A stretch of DNA of 64,000 nucleotides from Paraconiothyrium sp. Pb-2020 (lineage: Eukaryota; Ascomycota; Dothideomycetes; Pleosporales; Didymosphaeriaceae): positions 2,151,286 through 2,215,285 of the forward strand of contig JAJUBI010000004.1 of NCBI GenBank assembly GCA_022419385.1, written 5' to 3'. The notes under the pieces were generated by a model that did not search any database, had not been told where the DNA came from, and saw only the letters and a list, made by a program, of their open reading frames with translations. This document shows positions 53,195 to 64,000 of the stretch, in pieces; positions within the stretch are counted from its first letter, which is position 1; the number at the start of each line of letters is the position of its first letter. A program made the position numbers and the translations under genes.

Positions 53195-54967
53195 CTAGTC
53201 CTTTTCCAACCGCACGGCAGGCTGCTCCTTGATCCACGTCAAGTCGACTTTGTGTCCGACCAACTCTCTGATGTTGTTCACTCCATACTTCATCATCGTT
53301 GGGCGTTCCAGACTCAATCCGAAGCCGTAGACGCGCATGTCCTTGGGCAAACCCATAGGCTCCAACATCTCAGGACGGAAAAGCCCAGAATTGCCAATTT
53401 CGATCCAGCGGTTAAGACCTGCATGTCTGTTAGATTTAATGGTATCATCTCGTGTGGTAGGACTCACCCTTGTGGAAGCCGAAGATCTCCATCGAGGGCT
53501 CGGTATAGGGGTTATATGCCGGCTTGAAGCGCAAGTTCTCGAGACCCATCTTGCTGAAGAAGTCCTCAAGAAAACGCATCAGACCTCCAAGGGTAAGCCC
53601 AAAGTCCGCAATGACGCCTTCTATTTGGTGGAATTCTGCCAGATGTGTTGCGTCCACCGTCTCGTTACGGAAAACTCGGTCGATAGAGAAGTAGCGCGCA
53701 GGTCGCGGGTTTTCTGCCAGACGGTGTAGGACCCAAGTAGACACGGCGGTGGTATGCGTTCGCAACACAAGACGTAGACACTCGTCTGCTGACCAGGGGT
53801 ATCTATAACCAACGGAGCCAAAGGCACCGTTGTGGTGAACCTCTTGTACATTTTGCCAGTACTTTTCGAAGTCTCGCGACTTCGGCTTGTCGCCGGTTTC
53901 GTTGGGTTTCGCAAAGAGCTTTCTTGATCCTGCTTCCATGGTGTCCATGGTAGCTTCGGTGATGGGGTCTGCACGGGGTTTGTCGGCCTTGGGAGGGTCC
54001 GAAATGAAGAAAGTGTCTTGTACATCGCGAGCAGGGTGTTGTTGAGGGACGAAGAGGGCGTCGAAATTCCAGAAGCCAGAGTCGACATAGCTAAAACGGT
54101 CAGAGGAGTTGTCTCGTAGATGTAGAAGTTCACTTACTGGTTGGTAGGCATCTCCACGAAGCCTTGTGAGAAGAAAACGTTCCTGAATTCCTGCCGCACC
54201 TTGTTCAGCGGATGCAGGCTGCCCGCATCCTGCGGCGCACCGAGCGCATTGAAATTGTAAGGCTTGAAGTTCGCCGTTTCCCATGCACCGCTTGCTAGCA
54301 TGTCTGCCGTTAGGTCCGTGACCTCGACGGGTATCTCCTTCGCATACTTGGGCCCCTTCTTCACGCTGTAGTCGATGACCTTGGTCAACGTCACGAGCTT
54401 GCGCTTCTTCAATTCGTTGAGCGTCTTGTTGTCTGAGAGGGTCTTAGTCTCTTGAATGCCCTTAAGAAGATCGCGAGTGGCATCCTGGACCGTTTCCGCC
54501 ACGAGTACGAGAGAGTCGCCATCCTTTTTGATCCACTTGTTCCTGAAAGCATTTCCCTGCCCCACCTTCGCGGATTCAGCGCCGACAATGTTCTATGAGC
54601 GGGGGCGTTAGTCTCCCATATGTTTAATGGTAATAAGAAGCATGCGTACCGCGATCTCCTTGACGGGCACCTGGCCCGCATCCTTGACGGCCTTCCAGAC
54701 CTTGTACTCGTGCGAACCGTCTGCCACAATTGACTCGGCTTCTGGTGTAAGAAGCACCTGTTCTGAATCGTGTGCTTCGTATTCGACCATGGAACGACTC
54801 GCTAATCGGTCCAGCGCTGCTTTGATCTCTGCTTGTCGTATCGACGGAAAGTCTTCGGAAGTTTGGAGGGGCTGTTTCGTCTCCAGCAGATCCAGAACAT
54901 CCTGAGTAACGTTGCGCTCCTCGGCCTTCAGAGGCACTGGCACTGGCCCACGCGTACCGCCTGCCAT
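53195..54967 (-). CDS. FRS2: phenylalanyl-tRNA synthetase alpha subunit, cytosolic
   Basis: Exons 54967-54650, 54592-54138, 54090-53468 and 53418-53195 (introns 57, 47 and 49 nt); 539 residues. Class II synthetase: N-terminal winged-helix DNA-binding-like domains (about 1-180), then the catalytic core with HPLNKVRQEFRNVF, FWNFDALFVPQQHPARD, motif 2 around RVFRNETVDATHLAEFHQIEG, and motif 3 in GFGLSLERPTMMKYG. It pairs with the beta subunit (not in this window) to charge tRNA-Phe. Housekeeping and intact, so a useful check that local sequence quality is good. Confidence 0.95.
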
Positions 54968-55757
54968 ATTTGCGAGTGTGATCGAGAGCCGAATGCGGAG
55001 AGAATGCGAGGAGTGTTCTAATTCCTCGAGATGCTATGACTCTTTCGGAATATCACAGCGGAAGCAACCGCGGAGCTAAGTTTCACCGATGCCGATTCGC
55101 GCCTGCCCCGCCATCTCGTTGGACATAATATATGTACTCTCAATTGTCGAATGAACAGTCATTGTGCGAATATGATTAGGAGGTATCTATATTGGTACCA
55201 GTATCTGACTCGTAATCTACAATCAGCGAGAGGCAGGGAGCACCTTCGTCATGTACACATATCCATCCCCAACGAGGACGCCATTCGCACCTCATCCGCC
55301 TGCACCCAGCGATCGAAACTTTCCAAAACAAGTCAGATGCGGCATTTATCTCAATCAACCCAAAAGCGCCCTCCGTGATGGTACGTTGCAAAAGAATGTG
55401 CGTGCCTGCTGGCTAATTACATCTCCCTTCGACTTTTTGATGTCCCGCAAAAGTAAGGTATACGCTGGAACAGACCTAACACAAAGGAAACGACCGAGAA
55501 AAGAAATCAACATGTACATTTGAAGAAAAAGTACCTTCTCGCCTCTCAAACGCCGTGCAACGCCGCCCGATGATGTGAAGACACTGCCGCCACTGCAGCA
55601 GTGTATGGTAATCAAACAACGCTGAGTATGCCCAAGCACATGGAATGGAAGTAGGAATTGACAACAAGTCTATGTGGCAGTTTAGGGCGCCAGAAGAAAG
55701 ATGTAGCGCCTTGCCAGAATAAAAAAAGGTGCATCGAACGTAGAAGAAAGATCAGGG
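54968..55757. other. intergenic
   Basis: About 790 nt upstream of FRS2 and downstream of the DUF3405 gene; no gene recognised. Confidence 0.5.
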
Positions 55758-57953
55758 TCATATGTTCAGGTTCTCATGCTTGACAGGGTGGAAGAGCGTC
55801 GGGCGAAGGCACAAGCGGCCCGAACCGTTTTCTTCCTCGATGGGTCCTCCTTGGTCGTACTCGCGGCCTCCCAGCCACCGTCGCCACAATTCTGAAGAGA
55901 ACCCGGCATTATAGTAAAAGCTGTTGCCGAGCTGATTGTGCTCTCCCCATCCGAATACACTGTCGGTGGGCTTCGGCGGGTGATTGTAGGTTCCGTCAAG
56001 TGACTCAAGAGGCCAGTTGTGATCAAAGTAGACAGCATGAGGAGCGTACACAGCCTTTAGGCCGTGGTGGAAAGCGACCGTAGGAGGCCACATCTCCGGG
56101 AACATGTGATGCCTCATAAGGTATGTCTCGCGATGCATGAGATCGAGCAAGCGCTTCGATAACCTGGAAACGGTAATGATAGCACAACGCCGAGGTGGTT
56201 CGGGCAGTTCAAGGTCATAACCAGAAACATCGTCGCGGAACACCCAGTTTGTCTTGGCCGGGTCAAAGATTGGGTTGAAGGTAATCAAATCGGCATCTTC
56301 ACCTACACCCCATTGATAGTCGTCGGCCAAGTATGTCCGTGGAGGTTCGGTCTCTGGCGGGCTCTCGAGCATACCGGTGTTCTCAAACTTGGGTGGTCCC
56401 CAAACCGGCTTCTCATCGCTGTTGTACATCTCTTCCTCGACCATGTCGGTGAAGTTCTTCCAGGATCCGTGGAGCTCGGGAATGTAGTAGCGGGACGCGC
56501 GTTCCCACATACCCTTGCGAGGCTGCCTCCGTGCCCAGTCACCGATCTTGGTGTGGAATTCCCAGTAGTGGCCAGTCAAGCGAAGGTCCATCTCCCAATT
56601 CCAGTAGAAATCGTACTCGGGATGTACCTGGGAGAACCATTGCAAGGGAAAATGAGCGCTGCGGTACACGGAATGAACAGGTGCCTTGGCGTGGTTATAG
56701 ACGTTGTTAGGGAATGGCTCAGGGTAGTAGAGACGCATCTGCTGCTCGGACCACAGAGTAGCCATGCCCCAAAATTCCTCCGGAAGGTTATCGCGGATGG
56801 TCTTCTCATAAAACTCATCGGAGGACCAGATCGGAATGCTGTCGTCTTTGACGTGGAGCAGAAAATGAACGTCGTACTCGCCGCCGGACTTGAGTGAAAG
56901 TTCGTTGATCATGGCGCGAATAGTAAGGATCTGCTGCTCGCTGTACTTGTAGCCAGTCCATGTGCGGAGGATGTAGGCATGACGGGGAACCTTCTTCTTC
57001 TGGACGTGTGTTTCATCGCTATCGCTTTGGGTGACGTTCTTGAGGAAACGGGCCTTGTTCTTCTCATAACAACGTTTTTGCGCCTTGCCCCAACTGACCT
57101 TGCCGTAGTCGATTCTGGGCTCGGTGCTCCAGATCTTGTCGGCGCCGTTCTTCTCGGATTTGTCGGCGAGACCAAAGCCACCCTGCTCGCGGGGATACGA
57201 GTAACCGTAGGGACCGAATCGACCAAAACGATCGAAGCAAACCTTGTCGTTCAGTCCAAGCTCCTCGTATGAGCCAAAAGAAGGAGCCGTCTGTTTTTGC
57301 GGAATACCGGGATAAGCGTAAATATCGGGTAGCTCTACCTTCTCGTCCTCGTCAAGGTAGCAGGTGTGAACCTCCTCGTGGTTCTTGAGATACTCCTTTG
57401 AATCGAACTTGGGATAGGCTGAAGCGGACAGGGTCCATTGGCGGCTCCTTGTGCTCCTTGGACATGACCGGCCATTTCTGCTTGATGTTGTCCTCGGGGT
57501 TGGCGCTCTGCGAATACTTGACGAAGTTTTGCTCCGACACATAGTCGCTGTAGGGAACGAGGGTGCGCACGCCGTTGAAGAGACCGCGTAGCCTATCAAC
57601 GTTAGCTGCAGGCCCGAGTGAAGGAAAAGCCACATTGCTCACCTCGGATAGTGCTCCCAATGGTACAGTTTTCGATCGTCGCCCTTGTTGTGGTGGTGCT
57701 TCCAGCGGCCCTTGACGATGCTTGTGACGGTCATGGAGACCAGCAGAATGGACACGATGACGAGCATGACGACACGCGCGAAGGACATTCGCGGGCGCTG
57801 CAAGCGGTTCGCCCACTGTGGGCTTCGGTACCCTTTGGACCAGGTGCCGGACCTGAAGAGCGGCGATGAGCCCTGCGAGTCGCCGCCGGGCAGCTTCTCG
57901 TAGCGCGTCCGTATAAACATCTTGGGCGTCTTGAGATTGAATCGCGAAGACAT
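55758..57953 (-). CDS. DUF3405 type II membrane protein, one apparent frameshift
   Basis: Exon 1 57953-57643 (cytoplasmic basic segment then one membrane helix, VVMLVIVSILLVSMTVTSIV, about residues 60-80), a 50-nt intron, then exon 2 from 57592 to 55758. The lumenal domain has DUF3405 hallmarks: RHAYILRTWTGYKY, YDVHFLLHVKDDSIPIW, DFYWNWEMDLRLTGHYWEF, LITFNPIFDP. Read literally the frame ends at 57352. A 1-nt shift at about 57418-57423, between PPMDPVRF and AYPKFDSKEYL, connects the two conserved parts. No intron fits there. So this is either a base error or a fresh null allele. Topology and domain suggest a Golgi or ER glycan-related protein; that is inference. Confidence 0.8.
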
Positions 57954-60559
57954 GGTGGCTTCGTTGCCTGTAGCTGTCTGCTGCGGGTTCCTACTGTAGC
58001 ATCCGACGGGGCTGCTGGGCCAGCGTCGTGGAGAAGTTTGCGTGGGCTGAGCGGTATTAGGAGCGGCCTTTTGTGTACGCGTCCGCGGTGAGGAAGGCAA
58101 GGAGAGGAAGCTGCACGCAAAGGTGGTGGAGGTAACGAACGACAGACGGCCCACAGGCGTGTAGGACGACGAAACAATGGCAGGACGCCGTGGGATTGAA
58201 GAGGGAGGGATGGGCAGGCCGCTGTGGATAAGGGTGTCGCGCCGATGGGGGTTAGCGGGCAAGATGCCGAGAGACGCTAATTTAAACGTGCCCCAATCTC
58301 TGCACCGCGCGCTATGGGCAGGCAGATCGGAGCAGCCCAGTACCAGTGGGCGGCGACGGCGACAGACAGCGTTGGCATGCCGTCCGCTACCAGCGCTGCG
58401 CTCTACCCGTCAAGCCAGCGTCGACGGCGCACACGAGGGCGCAGAAGGCACCCGGATGCGACAGGCACGCCCAGCTATCGCTCCTATCAACGGGCGCCCG
58501 AGCCCGGCGAGCCAATGCGCCCCCGCCACCCCGCGAATCATCATGCTGCGACCCTCGACACGGCGGCCCTCGCCAGCGTCCCAACCATTCACTGCCGCCG
58601 CGATGGGCAGCGCAATTCACTCTTGACGTCGTGGAGCCCGCTGCAGTCCTTCCGTCCGCTTCCAGCAGGTGCGAGGCAACCCCTGACGCCTGCCGCGCAG
58701 CGCTCTACCGGAACCACCCCCCCTGCGTGTTCGCAGCAGAGCCATACCGCCGCGTATTGTGCCCGCGCCGCTGATTTGCCCGCGCAGCAAAACGCCCTTA
58801 CAAAGCGCACAGTGGCAAGCAGATCCTGCCGCGGACCGGCCTCCATTGGCCTGGCCTGGCCGCCCGCCGTGGGACTGATGCATTGAGCCATCCAGTTCCG
58901 CGCCCTAAAAATACGACTAACAAATATTGGCGAGGCCCCGCAGCAGCGCCGTTGCTGCACTGCGCCTGTCAATCGGTTCCAAGCGTGCTCCCAGCCTTCT
59001 TCTTGCTCGTGCTATCGCGGAGCCTGTCGCGGCATAACACCCCAAGGACCCTGGCTCGTTCCGCTGCCATGCCAGACAGCTGATTGTGGGCGTGGCACCT
59101 GTGCTGAAACAGCCGCTTTCGCCCTTGGGAACCGAGTACGGTCTTCGTCGAGGTTTTGCATCCTGTCAGACGCCCAAGCACCATTCCGGAAACGGGCTTT
59201 GCATATGACGAATCCGCTGCCGTTCGCCTCAGAGACCTCGATCACAATATCATGGTGGCTCCACCGTTGCGAGACACCGTGTGGGACTTGTTCCCAAGTC
59301 CGCATTGTGCACTGTGTAACAGCAACATTCCCGCCTTCTGTAACAGATGTTTAGTCCATGCTTGGAATCTTCGATGGCGTCCACCTCCGCTACAAGTCGT
59401 CGTCAGCTGCACTAAGAGGAGAGCCCCGCTATCTCGTAACCATTACAATTCTTCTTGCAGCTTCACTTGGGCTCTGCATGCCTCATCAACATTATGAGCT
59501 TCCTTGCAAGCAAACGTCGGTCGTTCTCCCTGCTGTACAGAGTGCATGTTCCAGGGTCCATTGCGTGTCTCCATCGTGGTCAGCTTGCCAACTGCTTGGC
59601 GCGTTAAAGCCCATGCTAGATCAAAGCCAAGCTTTTGCGAAAGCCAGGCAACGATCAATCCTCTGATTCCCCAGGATCCAGACGCCCGAACCCGTCGGGA
59701 CGTCGAATCTCCAGTCTTTGCCTTTACGAACTGGCATAGCCGCAGAAGCTACAGGCATAGACTAAGCTCTCAAGAAGCGGAGTTGCCTTGCGACGGTACA
59801 GCTTCAGTCGCAGGGCGTTCGCTCACTAGGATTCCAGTGTACGAGGCGCTCATTTGACAAGGGGTGTACATCAGAATCTCCAGTAACCACCGTCGGAAAT
59901 TACCAGCTTACTCTACGGATGATCAGCTTCGCCTCACAAGCATTTGATGGACGCCTGATCACCATCTCCGTTCTTCACAGTGGCCGACACTGAGAATTAA
60001 ACTGTTGCACACCTCTTATTCAGGCATGACTAATATGTCTACTTCAAACTCTAGAGACGTGTTGTAGCTTGAGTTACCCTTAGGTAGACTATCCGAAAGA
60101 TTGCGGGTCAACACTTCATCCATCACGTAAAACTTGGAGCCTGCGAAAACCAATACAGTTGTTATACATAGTGTGGGCCACTGTGATTTACCGCAGCTGG
60201 ATGAACTACCATTTTGCGCTGGCGCAGCATCATCGTTAAGTGGGGTGACTTTGAGTGGAGTTCCCTCGGGTCTCTCCGCACTCTGAGGCTAGAATTACGT
60301 GGGCTTGGTCCTTCATGATTGTGACACCGGTTCACGACACCTTAGGGATCAATTACTGGAAGACGCCAGAATACCTATATGCGGCAAACGAAGACATTTA
60401 AGTCCTGTATCTTGTCGTTACTCATACTATTTTTTTCGCGTTTGGTCTTGTGCGAGCAAAACGTCATGAAGCTATACTAATTTACCAACAAAACAACATA
60501 CGACGCTGCATCAATACCAGTCTTCGAGTCAATTTGGTCACCGTACTACTCCTCGGGTT
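57954..60559. other. 2.6-kb gene-poor region, GC-rich at the 3' side of the DUF3405 promoter
   Basis: 58160-58900 is GC-rich, so frames stay open on both strands, but none resembles a protein. 58900-60559 has only short frames. No recognised gene, repeat or RNA. Confidence 0.5.
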
Positions 60560-61066
60560 TTATTTCTTCGTTTCCTTCATTGTGTCCGACGCCCCTCCTT
60601 TGAAATTCTGGTCGTGCAGTAGCTTCTCGTCATGCATCGGATGCGGATGCTCTACAAGCACAAGCATGCATCAGCATCATGTCAGTCGGCATAAGATGGT
60701 TAAGGTCCCAAATTCTACGTGTGCTTCCAAGACTTAAACTCACCTTTCACTGGGCTGTCCAGAGGCTCAATGTGTGAATGCTCAATGTCGAAATCTTCAC
60801 CAATAGAACCCGTCCGGTCCCGTGGGAAGTGTCGTTTGGTGGGTGACTCGAGCGGCTCTATTTTGCTGCCCGAGAGCTGGTAGTCCCAATCTTCCTGGCT
60901 TTATTGTATGGTCAGCCACGCTAGCAAGAAGCATCAGGGTTTATGCGACTTGCCTTGTCATTTTTGATGCTTCAGCAGATGTATCCAGCTTCTTGTGAAC
61001 AACAACAATAGCCTTCTGAATTGTTGTATAACCTGTGGGAGCAGTAGAACACCAAGCTGGCCTCAT
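60560..61066 (-). CDS. small three-exon gene, 119 residues, unrecognised
   Basis: Assembled by splicing: exons 61066-60954, 60898-60744 and 60651-60560. The first intron is GC-AG (AAG|GCAAGT, GCTGAC branch, 55 nt); the second is GT-AG (GTGAGT, 92 nt). The sum is 360 nt, in frame from ATG to TAA. The product is hydrophilic: IQKAIVVVHKKLDTSAEASK, EDWDYQLSGSKIEPLESPTK, then a near-repeat HSHIEPLDSPVK, and GGASDTMKETKK at the end. The paired motif IEPL(E/D)SP(T/V)K occurs twice, about 30 residues apart. No signal peptide, membrane helix or known domain. Likely a disordered protein; function unknown. Confidence 0.55.
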
Positions 61067-61525
61067 ACGATTCTTTATGCACTGGTGGTGGACCCTGAGA
61101 CGATGACATCTTCAAAGGCGGGGTTTCACCCAAGGATCGCGTGACTACCCTCTTACGGGTGCCGGGCGCAAACGGTCTGCGAATGGACCGCGAAAGGCTG
61201 GACAGGGCTTAAAGCCTTCGCAATGCAGCTGCCACATAAATTTGGTCACAATACTCGAGCAGAACACCCAAGTGAAGCCAGATGCGGTTTAAGGTATATT
61301 GCATCGGCATACACAGCAAATGCAAGACTCGATGGCACAGGTTATCTCATAGGGCGGAGCTTTTTACACACCTACATAGAGGTGGCTATGGGACCTCTAG
61401 TCCGCGTATCCCATCGATCTGTTCAAACTCATTTCTAAACCTCCAATCGTCAAGGGTACTCATATTGATACGGAGCTTGTTATTATCAGGTACTCATCTT
61501 TTGTTAAGTGCTCGTTAATCTCCCT
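61067..61525. other. intergenic
   Basis: About 460 nt between two minus-strand genes. An alternative upstream ATG for the small gene lies at 61109 but in another frame. Confidence 0.5.
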
Positions 61526-62778
61526 TTAGCCACCTACGAATAATTCCAGGACAATATCGAAGACGTCTTTACCAGTTCGGCGCGGATGCTGTACCTTGCG
61601 TCCTTCCCTAGGCTTCAAATGGCCGTCTTTCTCTTCGTCCCTGCCGTCATTCTTCGCATTCGGTCTCTTCCTCCTCGTTTTCTCTCTCTGCTCCTCATCC
61701 TTAATGTCCTGCCTAAACTTCCCCTTGGTATTCTGGTTCATCTTTACCCACTCCATCTTCTCATGATCAAACCAATGCCCCTTTTTCCCATACACCGTCT
61801 GCACTAGACTCTCAGTCCCATACTCCTCGGCCAACAACTCCTGGTACGCATACGGGATTTTCGCAGGCACGCCCTCGAACTCAGACATTCTCAATGGAAA
61901 TATCTGCTCGCTAAGATAATGGTGGCGATCTTTGCAATACAGCGTCCCCGGCACCGGCGATGACCGATTCCACCGCACGGTGGTGATATCGATATAGAGG
62001 CCCGTTTTCATGTCGATCCATCGCGCATCAATGACATTATGTATATCCGCGTGACTCCCATTTTTCCAGTGCGGATTGATGTCCAGGAGATACTTCCTCT
62101 CTTCTTCATTCCCGCCACCCTCTCTCTTCACAACATTTCGGCCTCCCAGATCCACGCCACTTAACCACTCCACGTCCTTGAAACCGTGCACGCTCATGTT
62201 GTGATAGGACGCGAGGTACGACAGCGCGGGTTCCGAGACTTGCACGTCGATGTCAGAATCCCACGGCATGATGCGCCGGTTCCACCACCATCCGAGGAGC
62301 GAGCCGTGCATGATCCAGGTTTCGGCGCCCAAAGAGTGCATCGTGGCTAGGTATGTTCGAAGCAGGGCGCGCAGGTGCTGGTTGCGGGCTTCTGATGGGT
62401 AGATTCTATCGGCGAAGCGACCGTCGTAGTGGGCGTCGAACTACAGCGTTTGTGATTAACATTATGGTAGTGGAAAGGCTTATCGTCAAGGAGACGATAG
62501 AGGAAGAAAAGGATAAGGAGCATCGAAATCGATGGACATACACTAGACTCATGGAAGTATTTCTCCGATGGACCCTTCCACTTCCCACTCTTATCTTTCT
62601 TGTTCTTCGTCAAGTCCTCCAATTCTCCATTGCCGCTGGATGCGGGTGTACCATCAGGATTGAATAAAGTGGGTTTGTCGGTAGTTGCCGGGCTTCCATC
62701 AGGGTTGAATAGGGTCGGTAGACTTGGAAGCGCGCAAGCTATCGCGATCAGAGCGAGGGTCACGTACGGGAAGTGCAT
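61526..62778 (-). CDS. LicD-family protein, secretory
   Basis: Exons 62778-62542 and 62440-61526 (101-nt intron); 383 residues. Signal peptide MHFPYVTLALIAIACALP, then a short proline-rich internal duplication, PTLFNPDGSPA and PTLFNPDGTPA. The catalytic region follows: FDAHYDGRFAD, a LicD core with HGSLLGWWWNRRIMPWDSDIDVQV (nucleotidyltransferase-type DxD), and NVIDARWIDMKTGLYIDITTV. The C-terminus (about 50 residues) is basic and low complexity. Fungal LicD proteins such as Mnn4 relatives are tied to phosphate-group transfer on cell-wall mannans; substrate here is inferred. Confidence 0.87.
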
Positions 62779-63368
62779 TTGCCCAACTCTTATTCTATAT
62801 CGTCACTGTTGACCCAGTATATCCATAGCATACCCGCCCTCTACTGCTGCAACCGTATTGATGTTTCGCCGGGGAATCCTGCGTTTACGTACGGTATGTG
62901 TGACCAAATCAAGATTGCAAGACATCTAATACGGCTTGGATAGGAAGTAAAGCATCAGGACGCAACGCCACAAACAGGTGTCGCGTGAGCATCCAGTCTT
63001 GTTATGTACCTGAAGCACGTCTTCGGACGGCTCGTCTGTTAGCGCGCTCTATCGCAGGCCACTTACGTATACCCCACCTATCACAGCATCGGGGGATGCG
63101 ATTGAGTACATGCAATCCGAGACCTCCGGCGGGAGCGTCTTATCGGCATGAGGCGAACAGGTGCACCAGTGCTGTGGCTCCGTAGGAGGCCGTTGATCCA
63201 CATGAACCATCAAGTGCTTGTAGTCACTGGTGAAATTGCCGTTGACGTGTGGCGTCACTTGCGAACAACAAATGTCGGATGTATGGCCGCATCGTGCGTG
63301 CGGCGGCTAGGGAAGATGGACTAACATTAGCGCAGTGTGGCAGGTGGGCAGGTAGCGGTGCGATAAAG
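62779..63368. other. intergenic
   Basis: About 590 nt upstream of the LicD gene; no recognised gene. Confidence 0.5.
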
Positions 63369-63935
63369 CTAGTGGCCTGCTCGAGGTCTAGATCGAGAGC
63401 TTTCGATTGCTTCTGAAGGGGGTGCTTGCGTATGCCATTGAGAAAATAGGGGACATAAATCGACGATTTGCGTTAGTCTCATGCAGACATGGACTACTGA
63501 CACTTGCTTCAAGTGCGATTGGATGGGAGGGTGGTTGTGTATCAGAAGACGGTTGTATGCGTGCAGGCGGCCCGGTAGGCCAGAAAGCTTGTTTTTACAG
63601 ACAAGCAATGCTAAGCTTTCGCTTGGCACTAGCGGATAGATGGGTGTCAAATCGTCTAGGTCCCATGTCGTGGCTTTCCTGGATTGGGGTCGGCGGGTGC
63701 ATGGTTTGTGCGTCGGTGGAGATTGGGTGACGCGGCATGACCTGTTGACTCGGAGCTCGGCAAGTAAATATGCGAATTGATGCAGTACGAACTTGAAGTC
63801 GGGAGGGAGATTGTACTTACTCAACACGTTGTTGAGTAAGTTGAGAGTAGGAGTGAGGGTGTATCGCGGACAGGTCGGCACTCTATATAGGCTAAACTTG
63901 CGGCTGTCGTCTGAGGCAGGGCTCCTGACTACCAC
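63369..63935 (-). CDS. unrecognised open frame, 188 codons
   Basis: Open from ATG at 63935. Only the stretch TPTLNLLNNVLSKYNLPPDFKF looks protein-like; the rest is rich in Arg, Ser and Pro and resembles chance frames. A donor-like GTAAGT inside it suggests that, if a gene exists, it is spliced differently. Weak call. Confidence 0.2.
   Translation of the reverse strand: MVVRSPASDDSRKFSLYRVPTCPRYTLTPTLNLLNNVLSKYNLPPDFKFVLHQFAYLLAELRVNRSCRVTQSPPTHKPCTRRPQSRKATTWDLDDLTPIYPLVPSESLALLVCKNKLSGLPGRLHAYNRLLIHNHPPIQSHLKQVSVVHVCMRLTQIVDLCPLFSQWHTQAPPSEAIESSRSRPRAGH
63815..63841. repeat. 27-bp near-perfect palindrome
   Basis: Arms ACTTACTCAACA and TGTTGAGTAAGT (12 bp, perfect) around a CGT centre. It could fold as a hairpin or bind a dimeric regulator. 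Confidence 0.7.
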
Positions 63936-64000
63936 AAGGCCCTTGTAAGGTTTCCTTTCACAGAAGCGGAGTAAATGAGGTCGATCATGCTATTATTTGT

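Noticed and set aside
58177..58886. Several overlapping long open frames on both strands
   Set aside because: The stretch is GC-rich, which removes stop codons from all frames at once. No frame has domain-like or conserved sequence.
1..64000. CRISPR array, rRNA or prokaryotic operon structure
   Set aside because: No regularly spaced repeats or rRNA sequence; spliced genes and dispersed strands show a fungal nuclear region.

Overview
The window reads as nuclear DNA of a filamentous ascomycete, most likely a Dothideomycete of the Pleosporales type. This rests on many short introns (mostly 46-60 nt) with CTAAC-like branch sites, on fungal families (Zn2Cys6 regulator, RTA1, GFA, DUF1996, DUF4360, DUF3405, Pth11-like receptor, LicD), and on intergenic TACCTA/TAGGTA motifs. 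The species call is inference. Gene models were spliced by hand. Where I give an amino-acid length, the exon sum is divisible by three.

0-9 kb is catabolic: an isovaleryl-CoA dehydrogenase, then a compact group resembling the lower protocatechuate (beta-ketoadipate) pathway. That group holds a carboxymuconolactone-decarboxylase-family protein, a 3-carboxy-cis,cis-muconate cyclase and a fusion of a duplicated EthD-like module with a 3-oxoadipate enol-lactonase-like hydrolase. An MDR reductase follows. 9-19 kb holds an AlkB-like dioxygenase with two zinc ribbons, a peroxisomal (SKL) CoA ligase whose start codon is split by an intron, a Sqt1-like WD40 protein and an ADP-ribosylglycohydrolase.

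19-24 kb is a decaying block: an RTA1-like gene and a Zn2Cys6 regulator both carry several frameshifts. 24-42 kb holds a conserved fungal protein with an RGG tail, secreted DUF1996 and DUF4360 proteins, a Baeyer-Villiger monooxygenase, a MARVEL protein, an MFS transporter, a GFA protein and methionine sulfoxide reductase A. 42-54 kb holds an amidase, a secreted hydrolase, a MITE-like AT-rich element with inverted and direct repeats, a Pth11-like receptor, an Arg/Asp-rich protein and an NmrA-like protein.

53-64 kb holds the cytosolic phenylalanyl-tRNA synthetase alpha subunit, a DUF3405 membrane protein with one apparent frameshift, a small three-exon gene of 119 residues and a LicD-family protein. 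Recurrent themes are GC-AG introns (three good, one weaker, out of about 40) and scattered frameshifts whose biological or assembly origin cannot be decided here. I saw no tRNA, rRNA or CRISPR array.
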